Position numbers and translations under genes: made by a program. A stretch of 64,000 bases of DNA from Sordaria brevicollis (Eukaryota > Ascomycota > Sordariomycetes > Sordariales > Sordariaceae): positions 1,393,001 through 1,457,000 of the forward strand of contig JAUTDP010000005.1 of NCBI GenBank assembly GCA_033439795.1. Direction: 5' to 3'. How positions within the stretch are numbered: position 1 is the first letter of the stretch; every line of letters begins with the position of its first letter. This document shows positions 49,321 through 61,218 of the stretch, piece after piece. A model generated the notes under the pieces. The model did not search any database. It was not told the origin of the DNA and saw only the letters and a list, made by a program, of their open reading frames with translations.

Positions 49321-52290
49321 TACTATATTATAAAACCTATTAATTATATAACCACGTTCGTCCCGTACGTTAATTTATTTTAATTAACGTTTATAAATAT
49401 TAATATATATTATTTTATATTATAAATTAATAATTTAATTTAAATTACGTTCCGCTATTTCTTTTTCAAATTAAAATTAATTATTTATAAAGTATTTATT
49501 ATTTTATTAATATCCCCCCCAACGTTTTTAATCAATTCCTTCAATTCCTTGAATCCTCCCGTCGGTATCTCGTATATATTCAACTACGGCTCTTATATAA
49601 AGCGGTAATACACTTCAAATTTCGCCTACAAATACTTATATTCTATATAAAAAGGCAATTCTTCCGAATTAACTACGTAAAGCGTATAATCCTTTATAAA
49701 TTCCTCGCACAAATCTATTATATCTTATAATAAATAGCGATTAAACTTAAAAGTATCTATTTCCGAAATTCTTTTTAAATATTTAAACCTTACCCAATCC
49801 AATTCGACGTAGTAATTAATTGCAATTCTTTTATTATAATTATAATACAATTCGACGGGCTTTCCTATAATAATATAACGTTTCTAATATTAATTACAAA
49901 TTGTATACTAATTTTAATATTTGAGAAAAACTTCAAATTCGCTCTAAATTTAGGGTATAAAGGTATATAATAAAGTAATATAATCTTTAATCTTTCCGTA
50001 TACCTAAAGGTCTATATATTCGAATCTCTAAAAATATTTCTATAAAAATTAAATCAAAATTAATTAACGTCTTTTAAGAGAATTTACACTCCAAAATCGT
50101 CCGCGGCTATTATAAAATTAATTCTACCAATTTTTAATATATTAATTCGCTATATTCTTTTTTCGTATAAAAATATCCATTAAATATATTTATATATCGA
50201 TTATCTATATCGGTAATATTTAACCTTTATTAATAATATTATAACGGATAATAATATTTTTTATTAATAATCCTTATTCGAAAATTGTAATATATTCGGG
50301 TAAAATACACTTCGGCTTCAAGATTTTTAAATCTTATACCCCAAATACAAAGTAATATATACTTATTACAATTATATTTACCTTATTATTATAATTAGAC
50401 CTAAATTAATAAAGGATAAAGCCTCGTTCTTTAATTACTTTAATAAATTACACAAAAACAAATCTTTATATTATTCCCAATATATTAATATAAAATTAAA
50501 GGATATAATAAAAATAGGTATTAATACTTACGTAAATTTCAATACCCCAATATTATAATTTCAAATATATATTAATATACTATATATAATTAGGGCCCAG
50601 TATAATTTAACCTCCCTTTTTGCGTATTATATTTATAATCTTCTCTTTAATAGCTTTAGGAAAAAAGCTTTTAAAGTAAGCGTAAAGTAATTCGCAAAGA
50701 ATAAAGAGGTTATATTATTCCTTAAAATAAAATTAAAATTCCCGTCTACCTATATAGCGAATAAAATAAATAGAATTATCGCAGCGAACTTTCTTAAAAA
50801 TTTCGCGGACTTAACGAAATTTTTCTTCTATCGTATTAAAAGAATATTTACGAAAAATTCCCAAACTTTTACGTAAGGATTATAAACCCTAAAAAAAAAT
50901 TTAAAATCCTTTTACCGTAAGTAAATTAAAAATTTCTTCGTTAATAATTATAATTTTAAAATACAACCTACAAACTTCTTCTTCTAAGTTTTCCGTTATT
51001 TTTATCTTTAATCCGGCTTTTTTAAAAACGTTATAATTTTTTATAAAACGTTATAAAATTATACGGGAAATATTAATACCGAAGGATTATTTAAAAGCTT
51101 TATAAATATCGGGTATTATTTACTTATTTATATAAACGTCGAAAATAAAATCCTTATAAAAAAGAAAATTAATATAATAACGACTTATTAAAATAATAGG
51201 AATTAATAAGGAGGTAATAAAAAAAATATTAAAATTACATAGAAAAAAGTATATTATAAATAATAGAATTTAATAATAATAAAAAATTTTATAAAAAATT
51301 AATTAACTTTAAAAAACCTTAATTAATTTTAAAAGACGCTACGTAGAATATTTAAATATTATTTAAAGCTTTTTAATATAAATTAATCTTTTTTCTCAAA
51401 ATTCATAACCATATTTCGAATTATTATTTTAAACGAATAAACTTTCCTAAATCTAAATTCCTTACTAACCGAATATTATTAAAATAAATTAATAAAACCT
51501 TATTTACTTCTTCGGAATACGAATTCCCTTTTTCTTTCTCTTCTTAAGAATAGCGGCGGCAACGGCGGTAACGGCGGCCTTAACCTCGCAACGGGCAATT
51601 TTAGCGTTAAAAATCGCTTCGAATTTATATAATTATCTAATCGTATATTTATTAAAATCGCTACGCTTCTTCTAATATTTTTATTTACCTTTCTTCTTTT
51701 ATTCTTTAACCGCGTATTTAACGTTAATAACAATTTTCTAAAAATATTTATTAACCTAATTAAAATAAATATAATAAATATAAACATTATTAAAAATATC
51801 TTCGGAAAGGATAATACAAATAATAATAAAGTATTAAGTATTACCGCTAACGCAGCGGCCATAAAAGGTATTACGGACGTAAAGTAAGAAAAAATAAATA
51901 GTTACAACGTAAGCCTTAATTAAAGTATCGACTTTAAAAAGAATTTTAAAGGGGCCTTTAAAATTATACTTAATTTTAATATCCTAAGTACAAAAAACTT
52001 CTTATAATATTAATTTAATTAAAAATACTTTAATTAATATTATATTAAATTAATTTAAATAATTTATTTACCTTATTATTAAAAAGAATTTACTTTATAA
52101 CGCCAAAAGTACTCTCCTCGATTATATTAATAAATTAAGCGGTCTATTCTAATTAATTACTATCGGGGTTAAAGGCCGCGGGCGCGGTAAATAGCGTACT
52201 ACCCTTATAAGTATAAATAATCATAATAATAGTAGAATTATTATTATTATTATAATATTATACGTTTAAACGATCGCTATCACAGTAATT

Positions 52291-53327
52291 CAAATGTGTA
52301 ATAGTTGGGTGAGGAAATATTTACGAGTATTAGCGCGCAAAGGAAGCGGGGTTATAACCTTACGCATTTATTTTAATTACTAAATTGAATTCTATATTAC
52401 ACGCTATAGGCGCGGCTCTAGTACCTGCAAGTGGCACGCGCTACTGCACTTAGCGCCAAAATTTTTTGAAACCGACCAACACAATGGCCTCCGTACGTAT
52501 CCCACATCTGTGGTGGAGGGTCAGCCCAGCCAGCAGCAACAGTTGGCCTCCATGCGATAAGGAAGTACCTACTGCTTATCAGATACCATTGCTCCAAAAT
52601 TGGCAGGCGGTGAGATATGCCAAGCCAGTATGGTCCTTGCCATAGCAACCGATACTCCTCGAGTCGACCATGGTCGAGCTTCCCCTGAATCAATGTCAAC
52701 AAAGCACAGCAACTTTGCGTTCAGCAGCCGAGAAAGCGAAACCGCACTCGACCGCGCTGAGACTTCCCTCACCACAGTTTCCTGTGGGTTGCCTTCCACC
52801 ATGCTTCATTACATTCAACTTTCTTACCTAACCCATATTGTCTTTCACGCTGCTTATATGTTCCGAACTGCAGCCCCTCCCGAAGCTCGTTATCATCGTA
52901 CTTGGCTCGAGAAACCTTGACTGCTACAGGCTATTCCGCCGTGGATAGTGCTGAACAACACGGATAAAGTATCGTTTCAAGCAGTCTCTCGTCAATGAGG
53001 CTCAAGCTGTCATCACCCTTGCCACAGCAGACTGCCGTGACACAAGGCACTTGCTGCATGCGGCCCGAGCCTGGCCGTTGCAGATCGGTGCCTGCTTAAG
53101 CCCACAACTACAAGACTGTCAGGCCGTCCAGTGCAAAAGGTGTTTTACCACACATCTTCAATCCGACACCAGTAACATCTCAACTTAGGTATGTCGTTGA
53201 AATGTAAATGTAGTCGTGGCAATGTGTTTGTTCCATATCCCTATTATACAGTATGGACCGCTTAGGGCCCGGTTCCTGACACCTACTACATCTTACAGGG
53301 TGCAACGACCAGCATGCACATGGCCAC
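52291..53327. other. Intergenic region between the AT-rich island and Mss51
   Basis: Composition is normal. It should include the 3' UTR of the Mss51 gene. Two overlapping frames at 52418-52702 (minus) and 52600-52920 (plus) have no recognisable features. Confidence 0.4.
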
Positions 53328-54950
53328 TCATACAGCAATGACGCCGTTGTCCTTGACGGTCGCCTCGTATCTGGAAGAGAGTGTTAGCATTCGAACAAAC
53401 ACGATTGTATGGGGTCAATATAAAGAAAGAACTAACCTCTTGCCACGGAAAGCCCACACACCCCAGTTACCAGCACTGATATCCTGAGGGTCAAGATCGT
53501 TCAGATCCCACCGGAGACTGCGGAAGGTGTTCTCGCCAGGCGTCATAAGAATGTCGAATTCACCCTTGGCCTTCTTGCTGACCCACTCAACATCACGCTC
53601 CATATCAGCCTGCGTGTAGCCCGTAGCAATGATGGGGGCCTTGGTCTCAAGAAGCATAGGGAGCGTCTCTTCCCACTCGTGCGAGCTCGCAGGGTGGCCC
53701 AAACCAGGGTGGAAGAGAACGAAGCAGTCAAAGTAAGGATCATGAGGAGCGAAGTAGCCCGTCTTGTGGATCGTATGGTAGTAGTCCACAATGGTGCTGA
53801 TCTTCATGGTAGGCCACACGCGGTCCTCCACAACAGCACCCCAGGGGTTCGAGGGAGTACGGGGCGGGAGGGGGAACTCGTCATCGCGGTTCGCCATGCT
53901 CTCCGGTCCGATGAAGATCAAGTGGAAACTCGACCGGGGGAAGAGATGCGCCAGCTGAATCCAAGCGTCTCTGGGCAGCGACGATTCAGCACGGGCACCG
54001 AGAATAAAGAGACGCACAGGGGGAGCCTCTGGTCGGAGACCCTTGATGGATTCGTTGCCTCCAGCCTTGGGAGGATGCAGGGTATAGCGAAGAGCTGTCA
54101 AACTCTTCAATCCCTCCACGGTAAGACGGTTCCGGATGTGGTATGGGCTCAGCTCGTGAAGGATGCTGCCGATGGTGAGAGGGTAGGTCAATAACCTAGT
54201 CGCCTGCCTCATGCATCGGTCATCGTTGACAGCTTCAAACTGACGAGTATACATAAAGGTGTCCCAGTTTGTCATGTTGACCATGGCATCATCCATTTGC
54301 GGACCGGCATAGTTGAACTCGTAGAAGTGACGGCCAGAGTGGAGATCGTGGTCGTCTTCGTTGATCTGTCGCAGAGTGTCGCAAATCTCAAGATGTTTAT
54401 CGTAGTCCTCCATCCAATGCCCCTCGCTGCAGTATACCGGGATGCCACAGTCTGGGCACTCGAAATCGACATGCTTCGGGGGCTGGGTGCCAGACTCGGC
54501 GTCGACTTGGTGGCTGGTCTCGGAGAACTGTCCTGGACGGTGGCTATGGTGAGGGCAGCTGGCATGCTGTCTTATGAAGGCCGCGCGCTGGCGAATCTTG
54601 GGAATGGGCGAGTTGGTGAAGGAGTGGAAGAGGTTGTCCTGCTCGAGGACCGGCTTCGTGGGCACCGCATCGTCAACGTTGGCGGCGAACGATGTCGAGC
54701 TGCTGGCCCTGGATTTGGACTGGGAAACGACGCAAGGAAGCTTGCTCGTGATGGAAGTCTGGCTCGGGCGCGAGATGGTCCTGGTAATGCCATTACCGGC
54801 TTGTGCCCCGCGGATGGAGCTGACGGAGCGTTGCTGGGCTGACTGCAAAAAAGCAGTACTTTGCCTGCTCTGTCTAGCTGTGAAGGTCGAACATTGCGAG
54901 CAAAGCTTGGACAAGGCCGGGCGGACGGCGCGGTCTGCTGGGAGGGCCAT
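53328..54950 (-). CDS. mss51: Mss51, mitochondrial COX1 translation factor (MYND-type zinc finger)
   Basis: Mss51 activates translation of COX1 mRNA and couples it to cytochrome oxidase assembly at the matrix face of the inner membrane. Two exons, 54950-53437 and 53370-53328, encode 518 aa. The 66-nt intron has a TGCTAAC branch site and CTTCCAG acceptor; splicing replaces a chance read-through with RYEATVKDNGVIAV. The N-terminus is Arg/Ser-rich without acidic clusters, like a mitochondrial presequence. The zinc finger has C165-x2-C168, C174, H186 and C190 (CPDCGIPVYCSEGHW ... HLEIC). Cys-Pro pairs at 132-133 and 165-166 resemble the heme-responsive CP motifs described for yeast Mss51. The remainder is the family's C-terminal domain (WDTFMYTRQFEAVNDDR, LTYPLTIGSILHELSPYHIRNRL). 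An upstream in-frame ATG at 55142 would add 64 residues that are Cys/Gly/Ser-rich and less presequence-like, so I prefer 54950. The gene is divergent from rse1. Confidence 0.92.
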
Positions 54951-55564
54951 TGGAACGGGGGGAAAAGAAGGTCGGATGATGTTCGATCGCGAATCTGGAT
55001 CGCCGGCAGGACTCGATGCGACTTTCCAATTGACTTTTTGGCAGCTCCTCCCGGCACACCTGCAGTGACCAGTCCCATCCGGGGTCCCCAAATCGCATTG
55101 AACGCGGGCCCCACTCGAGCTTGCTTCACCACCAGCCACCATTGTGCCTTAAAAGCTCTGACGTTATGCGGGTCAAAGAGCCCCGGGCTGGAGCAACCCG
55201 ACCTCGAGCCACAGTCGCGGGGCCTGGGCCAGGGGGTTAAATGTGGCGCCTACCTTGGACGACCGTACCGTTACAACGTGAGTGACGGCAGCAATTGGTT
55301 GGCCAGCTCCATCCAAAGTCGATGGCGACCGACTCCATCTAGCCAGAACATAGGACCGTGTTTTATTTTTTGCCGAGTTACACATCTTTGCTTTACAACC
55401 ACAACACCATAATCGACCCCCGATTTCTTTGACTACCGCGCATTGGTATTCCCAGATTGACGACGGCAGCATCGAAAGAGCGCAACAACCGAATCCCACC
55501 CACTTGAAAACCGACCTCGAGAAAGCAGAGCCGCGCCGGCTTTCTGCGCCCACCAGTTGCAGCC
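54951..55564. promoter_or_regulatory. Shared divergent promoter of mss51 and rse1
   Basis: The start codons of the two genes are 614 bp apart on opposite strands, so both promoters and leaders share this stretch. No TATA box at a convincing position was seen. An in-frame ATG for the Mss51 side lies at 55142, inside this region. Confidence 0.5.
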
Positions 55565-58500
55565 ATGGCGACCACGTCGAACATGTTCCTGTATTCCTTG
55601 ACCATCCAGCCACCCACCGCCGTTACGCAGGCTCTGCTTGGTCAGTTCTCGGGAACCAAGGAACAGCAGATTCTTACGGCATCTGGATCGCGTCTAACCC
55701 TCCTTCAGCCTGATCCCCGCCAGGGCAAGGTCAACACCCTGCTGTCTCACGACATCTTCGGCATTGTACGCGCCGTCGCGTCGTTCCGGCTGGCCGGTAG
55801 CCATAAGGGTGAGTAACACCGTTGTCGCCTCCTGTGTTGGACAGTGTAGTGATTCTGGATCTGTTTCCCAGCTGGTTCTGGGTAGAGGTGCTATGCGCTT
55901 GACTGCGCTCATCATTAAACTCTACGGCCTGCGAATTGTCTGGGAACTTGGGACTCATTGAAACTGGTAGCGAGACTTTGCTAAAACCCCTTCGTCCCCC
56001 AGATTACATTATCCTCGCCACTGATTCGGGTCGCATTACGATTATCGAGTATATCCCCAAGACGAACAAGTTCCAGCGCATCCATCTCGAGACTTTCGGC
56101 AAGTCGGGCGTACGTCGAGTCGTCCCCGGCCAGTATTTGGCAGCAGATCCCAAGGGCAGAGCCTGCCTTATCTCAGCACTCGAGAAGAACAAGCTGGTCT
56201 ATGTTCTCAACCGCAACTCACAGGCCGAGCTTACCATCTCGTCACCACTAGAAGCCCACAAGGCAGGAGTACTGGTGCTGTCTCTCGTGGCCCTTGACGT
56301 TGGATACGCCAACCCCGTTTTTGCTGCCTTGGAACTGGACTATACAGATGCCGACCAAGACCCAACGGGCCAAGCACGAGAAGAAGTCGAGACACAGCTG
56401 GTATACTACGAGCTTGATTTGGGTCTGAACCACGTTGTGCGCAAGTGGTCAGATACCGTTGATCGCACATCTTCGCTTCTCTTCCAAGTGCCCGGCGGTA
56501 ACGACGGTCCTAGCGGTGTCTTGGTTTGCGGCGAGGAAAATGTCACCTATCGGCACTCGAACCAAGAGGCTTTCCGCGTTCCTATTCCCAGGCGCAGCGG
56601 CGCTACCGAGGATCCTCAGAGGAAGCGTGTCATTGTCTCTGGCGTCATGCACAAGCTCAAGGGAAGCGCAGGTGCTTTCTTCTTCCTTCTTCAGACGGAT
56701 GATGGAGATCTTTTCAAGGTCACCATTGACATGCTCGAAGATGCGGACGGCAATCCCACCGGAGAGGTCAAGCGTCTGAAGATCAAGTACTTCGACACGA
56801 TACCAGTCGCAACAAGTCTTTGCATCTTGAAGAGCGGTTTCCTCTTCGCGGCTAGCGAATTTGGCAACCATCACTTCTATCAGTTCGAAAAGCTTGGAGA
56901 TGACGACGAGGAGCTCGAGTTCAGCAGCGATAACTTTCCAACAGACCCTACCGCTTCATATAACCCGGTGTACTTCCACCCCAGACCACTTGAGAACTTG
57001 GTCCTGGTTGAAAGCATAGACTCGATGAACCCTCAAGTTGATTGCAAGGTTGCGAACTTGACGGGTGAGGACGCGCCTCAGATCTACTCCGTCTGCGGAA
57101 ATGGTGCGCGGAGTACTTTCCGCACCCTGAAGCACGGGCTCGAAGTGTCTGAAATCGTCGCTTCGGAGCTTCCCGGTACACCTTCTGCAGTATGGACGAC
57201 GAAGTTGACCAAGTACGACCAGTACGACGCTTATATTGTGCTATCATTTACAAACGGTACCTTGGTGCTCAGTATTGGCGAGACAGTTGAGGAGGTCAGC
57301 GATAGTGGCTTCTTGACAACTGCGCCTACCCTAGCTGTCCAGCAAATGGGCGAGGACGGCTTGATTCAAATTCACCCCAAGGGTATCCGTCACATTGTCC
57401 AAGGTCGTGTCAATGAGTGGCCTGCGCCTCAGCATCGGTCGATTGTTGCTGCTACGGCAAACGAAAACCAGGTCGTCATCGCTTTGAGCTCTGGTGAAAT
57501 CGTCTATTTCGAGATGGACTCGGATGGTTCGCTTGCCGAGTATGATGAAAAGAAGGAGATGTCGGGAACTGTCACATCTCTGAGTGTTGGTCAAGTACCA
57601 GAGGGCCTCAAGCGAAGCTCGTTCTTGGCTGTAGGATGCGATGATTGCACAGTCCGCATTCTGAGCTTGGACCCCGATTCAACGCTTGAGATGAAGTCTA
57701 TCCAAGCTCTGACAGCCGCGCCCTCGGCTCTCTCTATCATGTCCATGGAAGATTCGTTTGGTGGCTCCACGCTTTACTTGCACATTGGATTGCATTCGGG
57801 CGTATACCTTCGGACGGTGCTGGATGAGGTAACGGGCGAACTAACAGACACTCGTCAAAAGTTCCTGGGACCCAAGCCAACCAAACTCTTCCAAGTGTCT
57901 GTTCAGGATCAGCCATGTGTTCTTGCTCTCAGCTCGAGGCCATGGCTGGGCTACACCGATCCACTCACTAAGGGTTTCATGATGACCCCTCTGAGCTATA
58001 CCGAGCTTGAGTATGGCTGGAACTTCAGTAGTGAACAGTGTTTGGAGGGTATGGTTGGAATTCATGCCAACTACTTAAGGTCAGTTCTCCCCGTTGTTTG
58101 GCGTTCGCAATGATTCGATGATGATTAAAGGGAATCCTATGCCTTCGGGTCATGAGGTAATTGATGCAGTCATACGTGATTGTACCAATTGTTCCTTCTG
58201 AAAATCAGCATTATCTATGCATTCACTTCATTTATGCCCATGGTCTCCACGGACACTGACATCGGTTACAGAATCTTTTCGATCGAAAAACTGGGCGACA
58301 ACATGATTCAAAAATCAATTCCTTTAACTTACACACCCAAGCGCTTGGTCAAGCATCCCGATCAGCCGTACTTTTATACGATCGAGTCTGACAATAACAC
58401 CCTTCCCCCGGAGCTGCGAGCAAAACTCTTGGAGCAACAAACTAATGGTGACGCAACGATACTGCCGCCGCAGGACTTCGGATATCCCAGGGCCAAAGGC

Positions 58501-59652
58501 AGATGGGCGTCGTGTATCAGCATTATCGATCCTATCAGCGAGGAGCCGAGAGTCCTCCAAAGGATTGATCTTGACAACAATGAGGCGGCAATCAGCGCGG
58601 CAATTGTACCGTTTGCCAGCCAAGAGGGTGAGAGTTTCTTGGTGGTCGGCACAGGCAAGGACATGGTCCTCAACCCACGTCAGTTCACCGAAGGCTACAT
58701 CCATGTTTACCGGTTCCATGATGACGGTCGAGACTTGGAATTCATCCACAAGACTCGCGTTGAAGAGCCGCCCATGGCACTCCTCGCTTTCCAGGGGCGG
58801 CTGCTTGCCGGCGTGGGCAAGACACTCCGCATCTACGACCTCGGTCTGAAGCAACTGCTCCGCAAAGCTCAAGCGGATGTGACCCCCACTATCATCGTGT
58901 CCCTGCAAAGCCAAGGTAGCCGCATTATTGTTGGCGATCTCCAGCAGGGTATCACTTATGTCGTCTACAAGCCCGAAGGGAACAGACTCATTCCCTTTGT
59001 CGATGACACCCTGAACCGCTGGACAACCTGCACCACCATGGTTGACTACGAATCCGTCGCCGGCGGCGACAAATTCGGCAACATCTACATCGTTCGCTGT
59101 CCAGAGCGTGTCAGCCAGGATACTGACGAGCCCGGCTCAGAGATCCAGCTGATGCATGCCCGCAACTACCTCCATGGCACACCCAATCGCCTGAGCCTCC
59201 AGGTGCACTTCTACACCCAAGACTTGCCGACCAGCATTTGCAAGACCAGCTTGGTGGTCGGTGGCCAGGACGTGCTTCTGTGGAGCGGTTTGCAGGGCAC
59301 TGTCGGTGTCTTCATTCCGTTTGTCAGCCGTGAGGATGTCGACTTCTTCCAAAACTTGGAGAACCATATGCGCGCCGAGGATCCGCCGCTGGCTGGCCGC
59401 GATCATCTGATCTATAGGGGCTACTACACCCCCGTCAAGGGCGTCATAGATGGCGACTTGTGCGAGCGGTTTAGTTTGCTGCCGAACGAAAAGAAGCAGA
59501 TGATTGCGGGAGAACTTGACCGCTCGGTTAGAGAAATCGAGCGCAAGATTTCGGTATGTGCTTCTCTATGTTTGACTCGTACTTGTTTTTGATGTTCAAC
59601 TCACTAACTTGTTTTCTCTTTGCAGGATATCCGCACTCGGTCTGCCTTCTAA
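55565..59652 (+). CDS. rse1: Pre-mRNA-splicing factor Rse1 (SF3b subunit 3, SF3b130)
   Basis: This is the large beta-propeller scaffold of the SF3b complex in the U2 snRNP, which positions SF3b around the branch-site duplex. Four exons are deduced: 55565-55808, 56003-58079, 58272-59553 and 59626-59652, giving 1209 aa, the length typical of fungal Rse1. Introns are 194, 192 and 72 nt, and all phases agree. The start [20 protein letters not shown] is the conserved family N-terminus, and exon 2 begins in the conserved [12 protein letters not shown]. The MMS1/CPSF N-terminal propeller region covers roughly residues 75-600, and the CPSF_A domain covers the last third (for example [19 protein letters not shown]). 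The last micro-exon supplies DIRTRSAF, close to the usual C-terminus. DDB1 and CPSF160 share the fold but not these sequences. It would be essential and constitutively expressed. Confidence 0.97.
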
Positions 59653-60032
59653 ACACAATGTCCATCCTTCATGCGTGAGAAGTGGTTGATGGCTTGCGAA
59701 TCCTGAGGTTTATAATGTACAATGTCATTCCAATGAAGCGCGCTGTAAAGTCGACATGGTTATTGCTATTGTATCAGCTGGGCGCTTTGGCGGTTAATGG
59801 TCCGGCGTTTCGTGTTGTGTCGCATACATATCTTGACGATGATGAAAAGAGTTAGACAAACAGAATGGTATGTGGTTTACCAAAAGAAAAGAAAAAAGAA
59901 AGAAAGAAAATAAATGTTACAAAACTTGATCAAAAAAGACCTTTGAATTCCCAAACACTTCCTGGTATCATAACTACTCACTGTCCAATCCTGCCGTAGT
60001 ACATCTTCAGTCCCTTATCCCATCTAAAACAC
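59653..60032. other. Convergent 3' intergenic region
   Basis: A 380-bp spacer between the 3' ends of rse1 and the LysM-domain gene. It contains a purine-rich AAGAAAAGAAAAAAGAAAG stretch near 59884-59910 and no coding sequence. The two transcripts may overlap at their 3' ends. Confidence 0.5.
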
Positions 60033-61218
60033 CTACTTCCCGCCCGGCACCGACCCATTCCCACCACCGGAACCACCAGTAGCAGCAGGAACCAGCCTCT
60101 TAACCCCCGAAATCCAGGTCCTCCCCACCATCCTCCCCTTCTCCTTCCCCTTCCCCTTCACTCCGCCAGTATCCCGCAAAGGATGTTCCCTCTCCCACCT
60201 CTCATCGTCCCTCAACGCCTCCACCGCTCTCTCAACGTCCCACCCGTTCCCCTCCATATACAACACCGCGACATCATAATCCGCCACCTTGGTCGTCATC
60301 ATCCACTTCCTGATCTTTCGCTTCCGCTCAATCTCCTCATCGCTCTCCACCGGGTTTGGGGAGAGTGAAATGCCGGAGGGGTTATATTCCCCCGGGATCG
60401 AAATGGTCCGGCGGCCTCGGGCGAATAATAAGGCTGAAGAGCTGGAGTGGAAGGGGGAGGAGGAGGTGGAAAGTGAAAAGAGCGGGAGGTTGTTGTGCGA
60501 GAGTAAGATGGGGAGGGGGATGGAGTATCGCAGGGATAGAGAGGGGAGGGTGTCGGAGGGGAGGAGGTGGTGGATTGTGTCTGGGATTTTCTCTTTCTTT
60601 TGCTCGGCAGGGGGCTGCGAGGAGGATGGAGGAAGAGTACTGTAGGGAGGTGGTGATTCGGATGATGAAGGAGGTGGGAGAGGGTTGTTGAAGGCTGTTG
60701 GGCCGGGGTAGGGTGGTGGTAGTGTGTCGTCGTCCTTGTTGTCTTCGTTTTCGACTCGGTGATGGTGAGCAGGGCGGTACTTGGGACCACTGCGAGGGTT
60801 CGCGGGAGTGGATGATGAGGATGAGGATGATGGGGTTTGGCAGTAGGGACAGTAACTGCTGAAGCGAGGGTTGTTCTGTTTCAGGTTTGCGATGAGGGTT
60901 AGTGATCTGTTTGTTGTCATGAAGAATCGAAAGTAAATCGATGGCATGGCCATCAAGGTGCTTTGCTTTTGCGTCGCTTCTTGGCAATGGGCATGCTGTG
61001 TGGTGCTGTGCTGTGGCTGCCATGTCAAGGCCTGGCTGATGGCTTCCATGGTGACAAACTGAACTTACGTATATGCAACTCCCGCAAATCACTCGGTCGC
61101 AGCAACTCAGCTGGCGATCATCCGGGAGAGGTTTTTCGGTTCCCGGATGGAAGCGAAGGACTGAGGATAAGAGGGTCGCACAGGTGCAGCAGGCGTCGAG
61201 GGACTGTTGTTGGGCCAT
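60033..61218 (-). CDS. Cys-rich/LysM-domain intracellular protein
   Basis: Two exons, 61218-61069 and 60875-60033, separated by a 193-nt intron (donor GTAAGT, acceptor GAAACAG preceded by an ACTAAC branch site), encode 330 aa. The acceptor after GAAACAG was chosen over an earlier CAG because only it keeps the frame. The N-terminus holds a likely zinc-binding cluster: C10, C11, C13, C39, C40, C45, C48, then C59 and C62 (CPYC), with the intron between the last two pairs. Residues 66-148 are Ser/Pro-rich. Residues 149-210 (IHHLLPSDTLPSLSLRYSIPLPILLSHNNL ... TISIPG) match a LysM fold. After that comes a basic stretch and a UBA-like helix segment, DYDVAVLYMEGNGWDVERAVEAL. No signal peptide is seen, so this is unlike secreted LysM effectors and is presumably cytosolic or nuclear. 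Ligand and role are unknown. Confidence 0.82.

Larger units (their letters stand above)
45860..52290. repeat. AT-rich, RIP-like mutated repeat island
   Basis: Base composition changes abruptly: from about 45.86 kb the sequence is dominated by A and T, TpA steps are very frequent, CpA and TpG steps are scarce, and every frame is dense with stops. Ordinary sequence returns at about 52.29 kb. This is the expected outcome of repeat-induced point mutation (C-to-T at CpA on both strands) acting on duplicated, presumably transposon, DNA in Neurospora-type fungi. The remaining G and C sit mainly in CpG, CpC and CpT contexts. The 120-codon minus frame at 51500-51862 and the 70-codon frame at 47733-47945 are chance leftovers. 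The original element(s) cannot be identified from the mutated text. Such islands are usually H3K9-methylated, cytosine-methylated heterochromatin. Confidence 0.88.

Noticed and set aside
51500..51862. 120-codon minus frame in the AT-rich island
   Set aside because: Composition is almost only I/L/F/N/K/R from mutated DNA; chance survival in a RIP-type region.
45860..52290. CRISPR array, bacterial operon or phage content
   Set aside because: No spaced direct repeats or prokaryotic genes; introns and protein families show a fungal nuclear genome.
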